In this document: in pieces, positions 1 through 9,271 of the stretch
How positions within the stretch are numbered: position 1 is the stretch's first letter
How the letters are laid out: each line of letters opens with the position of its first letter
NCBI GenBank assembly: GCA_963708425.1
Contig: OY970206.1
Location: forward strand, 2,976,001 to 3,040,000
Source: JACMNW01 sp963708425
GTDB lineage: Bacteria > Pseudomonadota > Alphaproteobacteria > Rhodobacterales > Rhodobacteraceae
Reading direction: 5' to 3'
Length of the DNA: 64,000 bases
Translations under genes and position numbers: made by a program
The notes under the pieces: model-generated
What the model was told of the DNA's origin: nothing
Database searches by the model: none
The model's input: the letters and a program-made list of their open reading frames with translations, nothing else

Positions 1-1258
1 GACCGTATTTTTCATAGATGTGCTGGATCACCTCTTCGCGCCGCTCATGTTCGAAATCGACGTCGATGTCGGGCGGCTCGTCGCGGTCAAGGCTGATGAA
101 ACGCTCAAACAGCAATTCCTGTTCGGCCGGATCGACCGAGGTGATGCCCAGCACGTAGCAGACGGCGGAGTTGGCGGCCGATCCACGCCCCTGACAGAGG
201 ATGCCCTGATCCCGCGCGAACAGGACGATCTCATGTACGGTCAGAAAATATTGCGAGATGTCCTTGATACGGATGATATTCAACTCGTGCCGGATCGCCT
301 GATCGACCTTGGTGGGCACGCCTGCGGGATACCGCTTGGCAGCCCCTTCCGATGTCAGCTTTTCCAACTGGCTTTGCGGGGTTGCGCCACAGGGCAGGTC
401 TTCCTGCGGATATTCATAGCGTAACTGGCGCAGATCAAAGCTGCAGGCATCGGCCACCGCGCGGGTGGCGGCGATGGCGTGGGGCCATTCGGAAAAAAGC
501 CGAACCATTTCGGCGGGGGATTTCAGGTGTCGTTCGGCATTGGGGTTCAACAGGAAACCCGCTTGGGCAATCGTGGTTTTCTCGCGGATACAGGCCATGA
601 CATCATGCAGCGGGCGGCGGTCTGGGGCGTGGTACTGCACGTCATTGGTGGCAAGAATGCCAAGCCCATGGGCGCGGGCCAGCCTGTCCAGCCGGTTGAT
701 CCGCGCCCGGTCATCACTGCGATAAAGATAGCTTGCCGCAATATGGCGCAGGCCCGGCAGGCGATGCACCAGTTGCGCCAGCCGCTTTGGCAGGCGGTCA
801 TTGGGCAGCACGATCAGTTGCACCCCCTTGGCATGGGCAGCCAGATCGGCAAGCGTGATGTCGCAGACGCCCTTGGCCTGCCAGTCGCCTTGTGCGTCGT
901 TCATCTTACCCTTGGACAGCAGCGCGCAGAGCCGCCCGTAAGCGGTGCGATCCCGCGGATAGGCCAGAAATTCCTCACCCGTGATCAGCCGCAAGCGGCA
1001 GCCGATCACCGGGCGGATGCTAGCCTTGCGCGCCTCGGCATGCAGGCGTACCACCCCGGCCATAGTGTTCAGATCGGCGATCCCAAGCGCGTCATGGCCC
1101 TGCGCATGCGCCGCCTGCACCAGATCGGTCGCATCCGACGCCCCGCGCAAAAACGAAAACGGGCTGGTCACGCCCAGTTCGACATAAGCCGCACGCGGGT
1201 TCGGGGGGAAGTCTCCGGTCAGGCTGCGGCGCGGACGGATGTTGTCGATCTGGGGCAT
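1..1258 (-). CDS. dnaE2: Error-prone DNA polymerase DnaE2 (5' part, cut by window edge)
   Basis: Translating the minus strand from the ATG at 1258 gives 419 residues that stay open to the window edge. A PHP domain begins near residue 25 with ELGVTSPFSFLRGASD. The start of the polymerase domain follows, with GRGSAANSAVCYVLG near residue 357 and PPDIDVDF, carrying active-site aspartates of C-family polymerases, near residue 395. DnaE2 is the translesion polymerase that acts with ImuA and ImuB in SOS mutagenesis. Its ATG overlaps the imuB TGA by one base (TGATG), so translation is probably coupled. Gene order and divergence from the replicative enzyme favour DnaE2 over DnaE1. The C-terminal half lies outside the window. 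Confidence 0.95.
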   Translation of the reverse strand, partial: MPQIDNIRPRRSLTGDFPPNPRAAYVELGVTSPFSFLRGASDATDLVQAAHAQGHDALGIADLNTMAGVVRLHAEARKASIRPVIGCRLRLITGEEFLAYPRDRTAYGRLCALLSKGKMNDAQGDWQAKGVCDITLADLAAHAKGVQLIVLPNDRLPKRLAQLVHRLPGLRHIAASYLYRSDDRARINRLDRLARAHGLGILATNDVQYHAPDRRPLHDVMACIREKTTIAQAGFLLNPNAERHLKSPAEMVRLFSEWPHAIAATRAVADACSFDLRQLRYEYPQEDLPCGATPQSQLEKLTSEGAAKRYPAGVPTKVDQAIRHELNIIRIKDISQYFLTVHEIVLFARDQGILCQGRGSAANSAVCYVLGITSVDPAEQELLFERFISLDRDEPPDIDVDFEHERREEVIQHIYEKYG

Positions 1259-2775
1259 CAGGCGAATATCCCGTGCAAAAACCAGCGCGGATCGCCGCCG
1301 CGGCCATCGTCATGCAACCCCTCGCGGTACAGCCAAAAGCGGCGGCCGATCTGATCCTCGACCTTGAAGTAATCGCGAAGCCGTGTGCCGGGCTGGTCTC
1401 GCCACCATTCCGGTGCAATCCGTTCTGGCCCGGCATAGCGCACAGTGCGGTGGGTTTGCCTGCGCCAGAGAAACTGGGCGGGCGGGCCTTCGGGTACGGC
1501 GTAAAGCACGCGGATCTCCTCGGCATGGTCCAGCAGGCGCAAGGGGCGCTCGGCCACGGAAGCTGGCACATCAGGCGGGGCGGCCAAGGGGGCTGCGCGC
1601 GCCTCGGCCCGTTCGGGAATGTGGCTGGCGCGGGGCACCGGGCGCGACAGCGCAGCTGCGCCAAAGCGCACGGCCAGCCGGTCCACCAGATGCGAAAGCT
1701 CCAGTGCCGCGTCCGTGCCCCCCGCAAGGTTGGCCTGTTCCACGCCAAGGGCTTCGGCTACCAACGCCTCAAGCGAGATCAGATCAAAGCCATAGCCGGG
1801 GTTGATCTTCTCCAGCCGGTCGCGGAACAGAAAGGCCAGATGCGCTGCCTCGCGGCTGGCTGCAGCGATGGCAACATCAATCGAGGCGACCTCGCCATCG
1901 GTGCGGTAGACCGTCAGCCGCAAGCGCCGCGCACCATGACCGGCATGGGTCAGCCGGGCACACAGGTCGGCACAAAGGCCCGGCAGGTGATGCGTCGGAT
2001 CAAAGATCGGCTCGGCCAGCGTTGCGTCGGCGCGAAAGATCGGCGGGGCCTCGGGCGAGGCCAGCGGTTCGCGCAGATGGCCGGTCATCTGGTCCAGCCG
2101 CAGCAGCGGGTTGTCCGCCAATTCCGCCCGCGCAAACCGCTGTGCCAGTGCAAGACGGGACACCGCAGCCAGATCGCCCACCGTTTTCAGCCCCAGCCGG
2201 TGCAGCAGCAGCGCCGTTTCCGCCCCTAGCCGCAGGGCCGCCACCGGCAGCGGGGCCAAGTCGGCATCACTGCGCCAGATTGCCCGTACTGGCCCGAACC
2301 GCGCTAGCGCCCAGGCTGCACCCCAGGTTGGTGCCAAAGCCAGCTGGCTAGAAAAGCCCAGCAGCGACAGGCGCGCCTCGATCTCTTGCAGCATCGGGGC
2401 TTCGCCGCCCCAAAGATGATCTGACCCGGTGGTATCAAGGATCAACCCCTGCGCATCGGCCGCCGTCCATGGGCACCAGCGGCGCGCCCAAAGGGCAAGG
2501 CGGGCAAGGGCCGCCTGATCGCCGCCGGGATCGGCATAATCAACCCGAAGTATGGGGCAGAACGCTCGCATATCCACAACCCGCGCCCCTGTCGTCACCC
2601 CCGCCAGAAGTGCCGCGCGGTTTGCGGCATGAACAACCGGACCATGCGGCCCGTCAATCGACAGCACCTGCGGCAGATCATCGGGCGGCGCGTTGCCCGC
2701 CCGCTCCTGCGCCTTCTGCCAGCGCTCCATCGCGAACTGGGGCAGAAAGATCGAGACGATCCGCCGCCCTGTCAT
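1258..2775 (-). CDS. imuB: ImuB, Y-family polymerase-like mutasome protein
   Basis: The protein has 505 residues from MTGRRIVSIFLPQF. This is a Y-family polymerase fold in which the catalytic N-terminal motif (DxDxFF in active enzymes) is replaced by SIFLPQF, as known for ImuB. In the family ImuB is a non-catalytic hub that links DnaE2, ImuA and the sliding clamp. The reading frame continues upstream to 2937, but the conserved N-terminus starts at the ATG at 2775, so I use that start. The gene then overlaps the end of imuA by 98 bp and its stop overlaps the dnaE2 start by one base. The three genes form one operon under the LexA box at 3392. Confidence 0.93.
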   Translation of the reverse strand: MTGRRIVSIFLPQFAMERWQKAQERAGNAPPDDLPQVLSIDGPHGPVVHAANRAALLAGVTTGARVVDMRAFCPILRVDYADPGGDQAALARLALWARRWCPWTAADAQGLILDTTGSDHLWGGEAPMLQEIEARLSLLGFSSQLALAPTWGAAWALARFGPVRAIWRSDADLAPLPVAALRLGAETALLLHRLGLKTVGDLAAVSRLALAQRFARAELADNPLLRLDQMTGHLREPLASPEAPPIFRADATLAEPIFDPTHHLPGLCADLCARLTHAGHGARRLRLTVYRTDGEVASIDVAIAAASREAAHLAFLFRDRLEKINPGYGFDLISLEALVAEALGVEQANLAGGTDAALELSHLVDRLAVRFGAAALSRPVPRASHIPERAEARAAPLAAPPDVPASVAERPLRLLDHAEEIRVLYAVPEGPPAQFLWRRQTHRTVRYAGPERIAPEWWRDQPGTRLRDYFKVEDQIGRRFWLYREGLHDDGRGGDPRWFLHGIFA

Positions 2776-3364
2776 ATCGTGCCACCCATAGCCCGGGCTG
2801 TTTGTCGCGGGAACGAAACAGATATGCTCGCCAACGCGGATCGCCCGGGGCCTGCGTATCGTCGGGGTTGGTTGCCGATGGCAGCGAAGCGATCCGCCAG
2901 CGATCCCGTGCGGCGCTGAGATCGGCGTTTGCCCCATGCCGGACCAGCCAGCATGGCACCCCCACAGCCTCGGCCCGAAGCGCCAAGCGTTTCGTCGCCG
3001 TGAAATTCAGCGCAGGTGGGTCGCCCCAAATTTCGGCGACTACGGCGGCAAGCGCCTTGCAGCGCAGCCCCTCTTCCGCCGCGATCAGCACATCGGCGGG
3101 TCGTGCGACCTGTAGCAGCAGAAGCGACTGTCCAGTGCCAAACCCCGGAAGATGCGGTCGCCCGGTTTCCCGGCGTGACAGTCTGTCTTGTATCCACAGA
3201 ATGGGGGCGGGATTTTTGGCAAGCTGTGACAGCACAAAGCCCACCGCACCGGCATCCGCGACCGTTTCGGCAAAAACCTCGGACAGGGCAACCACCGACC
3301 AGCGCAGCTTGCCAGCTGCGTCTGTCTGGCGTTTGGCCTTTGGAAATGAGGATATCTGAGACAT
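2678..3364 (-). CDS. imuA: ImuA, SOS mutasome RecA-like accessory protein
   Basis: The protein has 228 residues starting MSQISSFPKAKR. It is an ImuA-type protein, a RecA-fold relative that supports DnaE2/ImuB mutagenesis; recognisable parts are the GFGTGQSLLLLQVARPADVLI and ALNFTATKRLALRAEAVGVP regions. The frame could begin at a GTG at 3397, but that codon lies inside the LexA box at 3392-3406, so the ATG at 3364 is much more likely. It is the first gene of the imuA-imuB-dnaE2 operon. Its tail overlaps imuB in another frame. Confidence 0.9.
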   Translation of the reverse strand: MSQISSFPKAKRQTDAAGKLRWSVVALSEVFAETVADAGAVGFVLSQLAKNPAPILWIQDRLSRRETGRPHLPGFGTGQSLLLLQVARPADVLIAAEEGLRCKALAAVVAEIWGDPPALNFTATKRLALRAEAVGVPCWLVRHGANADLSAARDRWRIASLPSATNPDDTQAPGDPRWRAYLFRSRDKQPGLWVARYDRAADRLDLSAPVRDGALAEGAGAGGQRAAR

Positions 3365-3391
3365 ATAACACAGAAGTTCCCAACTCGGTAT

Positions 3392-3406
3392 GTTCACTTT
3401 TTGTTC
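3392..3406 (-). promoter_or_regulatory. LexA (SOS) box upstream of imuA
   Basis: The plus strand reads GTTC, seven bases, GTTC at 3392-3395 and 3403-3406. This exactly matches the direct-repeat LexA operator known for alphaproteobacteria (GTTCN7GTTC, equivalent to GAACN7GAAC on the other strand). It lies 28 bp upstream of the imuA ATG, where a repressor would block the promoter. The last codons of a lexA gene lie at the other end of this window. Confidence 0.88.
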
Positions 3407-3512
3407 TTAATTAATAGAGCCGGTGGTTGGTTTAGGCAAGGCAGAAGGTTAGAAGGCATGCGCGGTAGGGGTGCCAGCGGTGCACCGTGACAGTTAGACG
3501 AACCGCCTTTGA

Positions 3513-5930
3513 TCATCGGGCGTTCTTGGGCCTACTTTCAGCGGGGGTTTTTGCAGTTGCTTTCGCCACCCCGGCCTTTTGCGGCACCTTTCCACGCCGT
3601 GGTTTGGGCGGGCGATCCGCTACGGCTGGCCGCGATAGCACCAGATCTTCGGGGTTCAGTTCGATAGCGGGGCTTCTGTCACTGCCCGCGCGAACGTCTG
3701 CCGCACGAACCACCGCGCCGAAATCAAGGCCCGTCAGCCTTTCAATCTCTGCAACCGTGGTCAGAAATTCAGACACGCGCGCCAGTTCTTCGTCATCAAC
3801 GAATGCCTCGGGTTCGGCACCTTCGGGCATTATCTTCAGCACTGGTTTCTGGTCAGCGATCAGGGCAATTGCACGCAGGGCTGCGCCATCGCTCCATACT
3901 GCGATCTTCCAAAAGCGCATTGGGACTTTGCTGTTAAAGCGGTAGAGCGGATCATTGTCCGCGAAAATTGGTCCGGCAAAAACGCAGATGCGGCTTCGCA
4001 TGGTGACGGCATTTCGCAACACATAGGTTTCGACGGCCCGCCAGCGCAGTTTGCCTTTGGTGCCGGGTCGGTTCAACGGGCTGCCTTGGTTGAAGAAACC
4101 GATCTGCGGGGCGGCGTTGGTGTAAAAGAACGTGTCGCGTTCGGCGGCAACGGCTTCGTCGTCGGTGCCACCCCAAGCCGGATCGCTGCGCAAGATGATG
4201 TGGCCCTTTTGGAAAATGCGAGCGATGCGCGCCGGAGACTGCGGATCGGGAAATCCCTGCACCTTTTGTTTCTCGTAAAAAGGTCGGTTCATCTGTTCTT
4301 CGGGCAAGATGCGACGGTCAGGACGGAAGTCATCGCTTGCCTCTGCCCCATCATCTTGCAGCGATTCCACACCCAGATCGCTAACCGTCGGGTTATCAGT
4401 CACTGCTTTGGTATCGCGATTGATCGCCTTCAGGCGCGCACCGTCGATGTTCACCGCTGTGAAACCGGCAAGTCGGCGATCTGCATTCATGACAATGGAA
4501 AAATGGTGGTAACGCAATTCGTGCGGGTCTTCGCCAGAGGTGGCAAGCAGGTTTGTGGCCGGTGACCAGTCTACCCCCGCAACCGATGGCAATGGCACTA
4601 CAAAGCCCGGGATGAAGCCGGGCTCATAGCCACCGCGATTGCTGAAATCCTCAGTTTTCCAAGAGGCGGCTTCGGCATCGCGGGCGGCTTGCGACCCGCC
4701 GGATGATCCTGCGGCGGGCGCGCTCGAAATCGTAGCGGTTGCACCCAGCAGCGGTGCTGCCACGCTGATTTCAATCGGAAATGTCCACGTCACCGATCCG
4801 TCAGCATTGCGGCGCGGCGTGGTTGTGATATTTTGCGCACCCGGGCGGGAAGGGGCCGCGAAGTGCTGTTGCGCCGCCTCGTTTGCCGGGGGCGGTGCGG
4901 TATTCATGCGCCGCTGATTTTCCCACAGTTCAAGCGCCCGCTGAACCGCCGCTCCAGTCGGGCCAACATCAGTGTTGGCCTTCAGTTTGCCAACAATCGC
5001 ACTGATGCGGATGCCTTCGTTGATCTCGCTGGATAGCGGCTGGCCATTGGTGCCCATCACCTCGCGCCACGGTCCACCCCAGTGGTGCAGGGCAATAGGC
5101 TCCCATCCATTGTTGAATACGGGAGAGCCGGAAGACCCCTGTTCAGTATCAGCGGTGTAATGCAGCACTTGATGCGTTTCGTCGCGCGCGACAAGGCGAT
5201 TTTCGCGCAACACAACCTCTTTGAAGCGGCCATCGGGATGCTGGATAATGTTCGCGGTTTCACCAAGCATATGCTTATCGCCCGCGTCCGAAAGGGGGAT
5301 GAAGCCGAATTCGCCTAAGGCGCGGCTGCCAGAGCGGCGTTCACCTACGCCGATCAGGGTAAAATCCAACCCTTGAATATCGTCGGTCACAAAGCAGGCA
5401 TCCGGGTTCAAAAAAAACGCGGTGGGCACGCGCGCGCGGACTGTCGCGTCGTTTTCGTAGTCGAACTGCACTTGAAACTGTTGGGCGGCAGCGGCTGATT
5501 TCAGTACATGGTGATTGGTAAGGAACAGTCCCGGTGCTACCATGAAGCCGGTTCCCTGTGGTCGCCCATCAAGAAACGCAACCCGTCCTACGGCATCGGC
5601 GGCACGCCGACCTTGTTCCAGGAACGCAACACCAACGAAGTCGATCGTGGCGCCCTGAATGGCTTCTGGTCCGGGAAGTTTGGCACTGCGGGTGCCTGCA
5701 CGGGCAGGGATCGCCGCCGCGCCGATCATCGCCGACACCATCGCCGCTCTTGCGTGTCCGAAGCCGGTTTTCGCTTGTATCCGCACGATCCGCCGCGATG
5801 AAACAGGCTCTGCCGCCAGCGGATTACCATTGGCGACATTGGCAAGCGAGGCGTCAATTTCCGGGCGCATTGCCTTCAGGCGGTCACGCACGATGTCTTC
5901 GACTTCACCTAAGTCTCGATCCTCGACCAT
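3513..5930 (-). CDS. Trypsin-like protease fused to DNA/RNA non-specific endonuclease
   Basis: The protein has 805 residues; its ATG is preceded by AGGAG. Residues about 110-310 form a trypsin-like domain with an apparently intact triad: His140/141 in LTNHHVLK, Asp189 in LDFTLIG, and Ser267 in GSSGSP. Residues about 470-760 form a NUC1-type endonuclease domain: HHFSIVMNADRRLAGF, then FQKGHIILRSDPAWG with the active-site His577 (QKGH replaces the usual DRGH), then FYTNAAPQ and FFNQG carrying the conserved Asn residues. The last 45 residues are basic and rich in Ala and Pro. I see no clear signal peptide. It is the last gene of the four-gene accessory operon, 161 bp after the peroxidase gene. 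Its substrates cannot be told from sequence. Confidence 0.85.
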   Translation of the reverse strand: MVEDRDLGEVEDIVRDRLKAMRPEIDASLANVANGNPLAAEPVSSRRIVRIQAKTGFGHARAAMVSAMIGAAAIPARAGTRSAKLPGPEAIQGATIDFVGVAFLEQGRRAADAVGRVAFLDGRPQGTGFMVAPGLFLTNHHVLKSAAAAQQFQVQFDYENDATVRARVPTAFFLNPDACFVTDDIQGLDFTLIGVGERRSGSRALGEFGFIPLSDAGDKHMLGETANIIQHPDGRFKEVVLRENRLVARDETHQVLHYTADTEQGSSGSPVFNNGWEPIALHHWGGPWREVMGTNGQPLSSEINEGIRISAIVGKLKANTDVGPTGAAVQRALELWENQRRMNTAPPPANEAAQQHFAAPSRPGAQNITTTPRRNADGSVTWTFPIEISVAAPLLGATATISSAPAAGSSGGSQAARDAEAASWKTEDFSNRGGYEPGFIPGFVVPLPSVAGVDWSPATNLLATSGEDPHELRYHHFSIVMNADRRLAGFTAVNIDGARLKAINRDTKAVTDNPTVSDLGVESLQDDGAEASDDFRPDRRILPEEQMNRPFYEKQKVQGFPDPQSPARIARIFQKGHIILRSDPAWGGTDDEAVAAERDTFFYTNAAPQIGFFNQGSPLNRPGTKGKLRWRAVETYVLRNAVTMRSRICVFAGPIFADNDPLYRFNSKVPMRFWKIAVWSDGAALRAIALIADQKPVLKIMPEGAEPEAFVDDEELARVSEFLTTVAEIERLTGLDFGAVVRAADVRAGSDRSPAIELNPEDLVLSRPAVADRPPKPRRGKVPQKAGVAKATAKTPAESRPKNAR

Positions 5931-6091
5931 TTAATAAACTCCTGATAACAAAAGGATTATTGCCACAAAATCGTAAACTGAAGGTCATTGACCCAAAACG
6001 TGGTAATGTGAGGGTCGGTTTCATCGATGATCGTCGTCGTATCCTTTGCGGAAGTGTGCTGGTGCCGGAATTGCCCGGCACCAGCTATCCT

Positions 6092-7999
6092 TCAAGCCAT
6101 CAATCCGGCTGCTTTCAGCATCTTGGGCATCGTGTCAATTACTTGGGTACCCAACGGCATGGTCGATGGGTGCCAGCTGCCGTTGCCAGCACCTTGATGC
6201 CAGTAAGACGTGGGATCTGCTATCACCAGCCCAACAAGCGTCTCGGCCACCAAGCGGCTGCCAAGTGCACCCAGACGATTGCCACCGGCGATCTCGGCCT
6301 CTTTCAGCACATAGAACCAAAGTGGCGTCGCCGCTGCAAAGCCACCGCTGGTAATTGCCGCCCCGGTCTTGCCACTGGCAAGTTGCGCCTCCGTCAAGAC
6401 GGCAATGCCGCCGCCGCTGCTGGTGCCGCCGGTTCCACCTTTGTAGTAACCGTAGTAGCCACTGGGTTTGCCACCACCAGTACCACCGCCCACACCATCA
6501 AACGCGTTGATCGCCGCCACTGCGGATTGCCCGGTTGGGATGTTCAGCCGATAGCCGCGCCGCATGTTGCGCTCTGCCAGCTGTTTCAGGATTGCGCTGT
6601 CCGAGGCGGGCGTCACCCCGTTGCCCTGGTTCAGCATGACAGACAACGGCACTGCCAAGTTGGTATCAATCTTCCGCGCAACGTGGTCGCTTTGCGACGG
6701 GGGATCAAGTGCAAGGCGGTCCCACTCTATCGGCCAGTTGCCAGCGAGGCGGTTCAGTTTTACCCCCGTGGTGTCTTGGCCAAGTTGGTTGCCTCCGGTG
6801 AACGAGAACAGTTGCCGGAAGGTCGCACCTTGCAGCGCATTTGGCACAAGGGGCCGACCGAAGTTACGATTGTGATCATAGGCGGCCCGCACCATCGAGT
6901 GGCCAAACCGGAAGGCCGCAACCGAAAACTCTAGCGGCAGTGGCAATTCGGTTGACCCGGGCGCCACACGCGCGCGAAAGGCGGCGTAAAGCGGGGCATT
7001 GGCAGCCTTCACTGCATCCACAACGGCAGTATCGCACACATGAGGCAGATAGGCATTCACCACCAGCCACTGATAATACCACTGAGTCCGCTTCTGAGCT
7101 TCGGCAAAGCGATCATCAGCATTCGGGATGCTGGCCTTCAACGCGTCCGCGACCGCGTTGTGAAAGCGCAAGAACGCCAGATGCATCTGTGCCACGATCA
7201 GGTTTTCATCGTTGCGACCGTCGCCAATCATGGCGCGCCAGTTCTGGACTTCGGTGCCTGTCTTGAAGCTGTCCTTCAAGTCACCGGCCGGCAACGCATC
7301 AATGTCGGCGATAGTCAGGCCCGAAGCCGGATCAGCAAGCATGTCGCCCAGCCTTGGCAGATCGGCAAGGTTGTCGCTGGGCAGCGGGATCGGCTGGCCA
7401 AAGGGCAGCGGGCCAGCGGCACCTAAACGCATCTTGGCTTTGTCAGCCGGGTCGCGCAGCGCCAGCCGAACCTTTTCACTGAAGGCTGATGAACTTGGCC
7501 CTTCACCATACAGACTGTCCAGCCCAAGGCTGCCTTTGCGCAGGTTCATGATGTTTTCGATCACATCGCCACGGTCCAGTGGAGACAGTGTTGCCCCGGT
7601 TACCACTGAGATTGGGTTGGGGTTCGGTGCATCTCGATCTGTATTCGCCGTGATGTCATGGTCGATGAACTGACCCAAGTAGGTGAAGATCGGCGGGATA
7701 TTGGAATCCGGTGGAGTATCGCCACCTTGCTCGATCATCGCTGCCGCCAATGCTGCAATGCCGCCGGTTACGTTGGCGCGCATATCGCCCGGTGCGTCGG
7801 GGAAGAAGTAGCCAAAAGATTTGACGTCTGATGCGACGCCCGCTTCAAGCCCGCCCGGTGCTGCCGGTGTTCCCGGTGCAACGTCTGACAGATATTTGGT
7901 GCCTGCCTTGGCGGCTTTTTTGGCACCGCCTTCCACCATTCCCTCAGGCCCGCCAACATCTGCGACGATGCGTTGTCCATGTCCAAGTGAGAAAAGCAT
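6092..7999 (-). CDS. Animal-type haem peroxidase family protein
   Basis: The protein has 635 residues; its ATG is preceded by AGGAGG. It has the hallmarks of the animal/cyclooxygenase peroxidase superfamily: distal His114 followed by an Asp in LGQFIDHD, RNDENLIVAQMHLAFLRFHN at 262-281, and proximal His367 in RFGHSMVRAAYD. Residues 501-531 are an unusual Gly/Tyr/Ser-rich stretch (SGYYGYYKGGTGG). The N-terminus contains GMVEGGA (20-26) and GLEAGV (50-55), short motifs that recur in the two genes upstream. There is no obvious signal peptide. Such enzymes make oxidants from hydrogen peroxide; the substrate here is unknown. It sits 75 bp after the protease gene in the same operon. Confidence 0.87.
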   Translation of the reverse strand: MLFSLGHGQRIVADVGGPEGMVEGGAKKAAKAGTKYLSDVAPGTPAAPGGLEAGVASDVKSFGYFFPDAPGDMRANVTGGIAALAAAMIEQGGDTPPDSNIPPIFTYLGQFIDHDITANTDRDAPNPNPISVVTGATLSPLDRGDVIENIMNLRKGSLGLDSLYGEGPSSSAFSEKVRLALRDPADKAKMRLGAAGPLPFGQPIPLPSDNLADLPRLGDMLADPASGLTIADIDALPAGDLKDSFKTGTEVQNWRAMIGDGRNDENLIVAQMHLAFLRFHNAVADALKASIPNADDRFAEAQKRTQWYYQWLVVNAYLPHVCDTAVVDAVKAANAPLYAAFRARVAPGSTELPLPLEFSVAAFRFGHSMVRAAYDHNRNFGRPLVPNALQGATFRQLFSFTGGNQLGQDTTGVKLNRLAGNWPIEWDRLALDPPSQSDHVARKIDTNLAVPLSVMLNQGNGVTPASDSAILKQLAERNMRRGYRLNIPTGQSAVAAINAFDGVGGGTGGGKPSGYYGYYKGGTGGTSSGGGIAVLTEAQLASGKTGAAITSGGFAAATPLWFYVLKEAEIAGGNRLGALGSRLVAETLVGLVIADPTSYWHQGAGNGSWHPSTMPLGTQVIDTMPKMLKAAGLMA

Positions 8000-8074
8000 T
8001 CTCGCCTCCTAATGTTCAGTTACTGGATAAACGTAGATCCTCGGTCTTCAGCAGTCGAAATAGACGCCACCGGG

Positions 8075-9271
8075 TTAGACGAATTGCACCCCCGGAAGTG
8101 TCAGATGTTGTCGAATATCGGGGACCGAAAGCGCGAAATTGCGCTTGCGGACGCCGCCGCCGAAATGCAGCCCGATGGCGCGGTCCGGCATGGTGGTCAG
8201 ATCAAGCACCGGACCACCGGAATTTCCTTCAAGCGTGGATGCATCGTGGCTAAGGACGCGCTTGTGGATATCATTTGGCATCGTGCCGGGTGCCAGTTCG
8301 GCCAATCCCGGCGAAAAGCGTTTGACGCCAAACGAATTGCCAAGCAGCTGTTCCAGAATGCCACGAAAGATCAGATTGTTATTCGCCGCTGCCGCAGCTT
8401 CGGTTTCGGCAATCCAGCTACCAGTGAACCGGCGCGGGTGGCCGACAACATATAGTTTTGCTTCGTCATCAAGGCTTTGCGCCGTGCTGCTAAGGGCGAT
8501 TGGCGCGGGCATGGCGGCCAGATTGTTTTCGGCAAGCCGCAGAACCGCGATATCCAGGTTCTTCAGGTCCAGCATGTTGTTGATCGTGTCCGGGCTAGCC
8601 CGTTCGATACCCGCCACGCGATATCGTTTTTTCGGATCAGGCGCGCGCGCGTCTTCGATTGAAAAGTCAACCGTGAAGCCGCGCTTCAACAGCCAGCGGC
8701 CCGAGCCAGCGTCAAATTCCGCCATCAGTTCCAGTACATGCTGGGCGGTTGCAACAAGGCCGGGTGCTATCATCCAAGCCGTGCCGTAAACGCTGTCGGG
8801 ATCAACCTTGCCATTTCGCAGCACACGACCCGTTGCCGCGATGTTGTGGCGAATAGTGGCCTCGGCACCGACGATATCTGCGCGCCAGCCGCCAAGTTTA
8901 GGATCATCCACGTCAACGAACCCATCACGGATCAGTGGCGCAGGACGTGTGCCATCGGTCACCACAATTGCCTCGGCCAGAAATTCATCCTGCGGTGTGG
9001 TTTGCGTGTCTGGCCCCTCGGCACCAAGGCGTTTCAGAAAGTCGGAAGCCGATTCAATGAAAGTATCAGCCTCTGGCTGGCCAAGCGGTGTTTTGTCGTT
9101 CTCGACAACGTCTTTGGCCACAGCACTGCGCAGCATTTCCATAGATGCCGCCTGCCGGTTTGCCCCCAGATCAATACCGCCCTCCACACCCGAACCACCA
9201 CTCATCCGCGAAAGGATGCGCGCGCTGCGATTGTCAGGGTAGGGGATGGGTTCTTTCCTAAGCGTCCGCAT
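8075..9271 (-). CDS. Trypsin-like serine protease
   Basis: The protein has 398 residues. The triad can be read as His178 in TAQHVLE, Asp240 in NLDIAVLRL and Ser351 in EGNSGGPVLD, so it should be catalytically competent. A long N-terminal region (about 130 residues) precedes the protease domain and carries GVEGGI at 28-33. The frame opens at a TTG at 9274, but an ATG follows at 9271 with GGAG seven bases upstream, so I start there. It overlaps the end of the SGNH hydrolase gene by 14 bp, pointing to coupled translation. It lacks the nuclease domain of the other protease in this cluster, so the two are not simple duplicates. Confidence 0.86.
   Translation of the reverse strand: MRTLRKEPIPYPDNRSARILSRMSGGSGVEGGIDLGANRQAASMEMLRSAVAKDVVENDKTPLGQPEADTFIESASDFLKRLGAEGPDTQTTPQDEFLAEAIVVTDGTRPAPLIRDGFVDVDDPKLGGWRADIVGAEATIRHNIAATGRVLRNGKVDPDSVYGTAWMIAPGLVATAQHVLELMAEFDAGSGRWLLKRGFTVDFSIEDARAPDPKKRYRVAGIERASPDTINNMLDLKNLDIAVLRLAENNLAAMPAPIALSSTAQSLDDEAKLYVVGHPRRFTGSWIAETEAAAAANNNLIFRGILEQLLGNSFGVKRFSPGLAELAPGTMPNDIHKRVLSHDASTLEGNSGGPVLDLTTMPDRAIGLHFGGGVRKRNFALSVPDIRQHLTLPGVQFV

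Noticed and set aside
3365..3397. GTG start for imuA at 3397
   Set aside because: The codon lies within the LexA box; the ATG at 3364 fits better.
5558..6934. Long plus-strand frame (458 codons)
   Set aside because: It is antisense to the peroxidase and trypsin-nuclease genes, which have clear catalytic motifs; the antisense product is low complexity.
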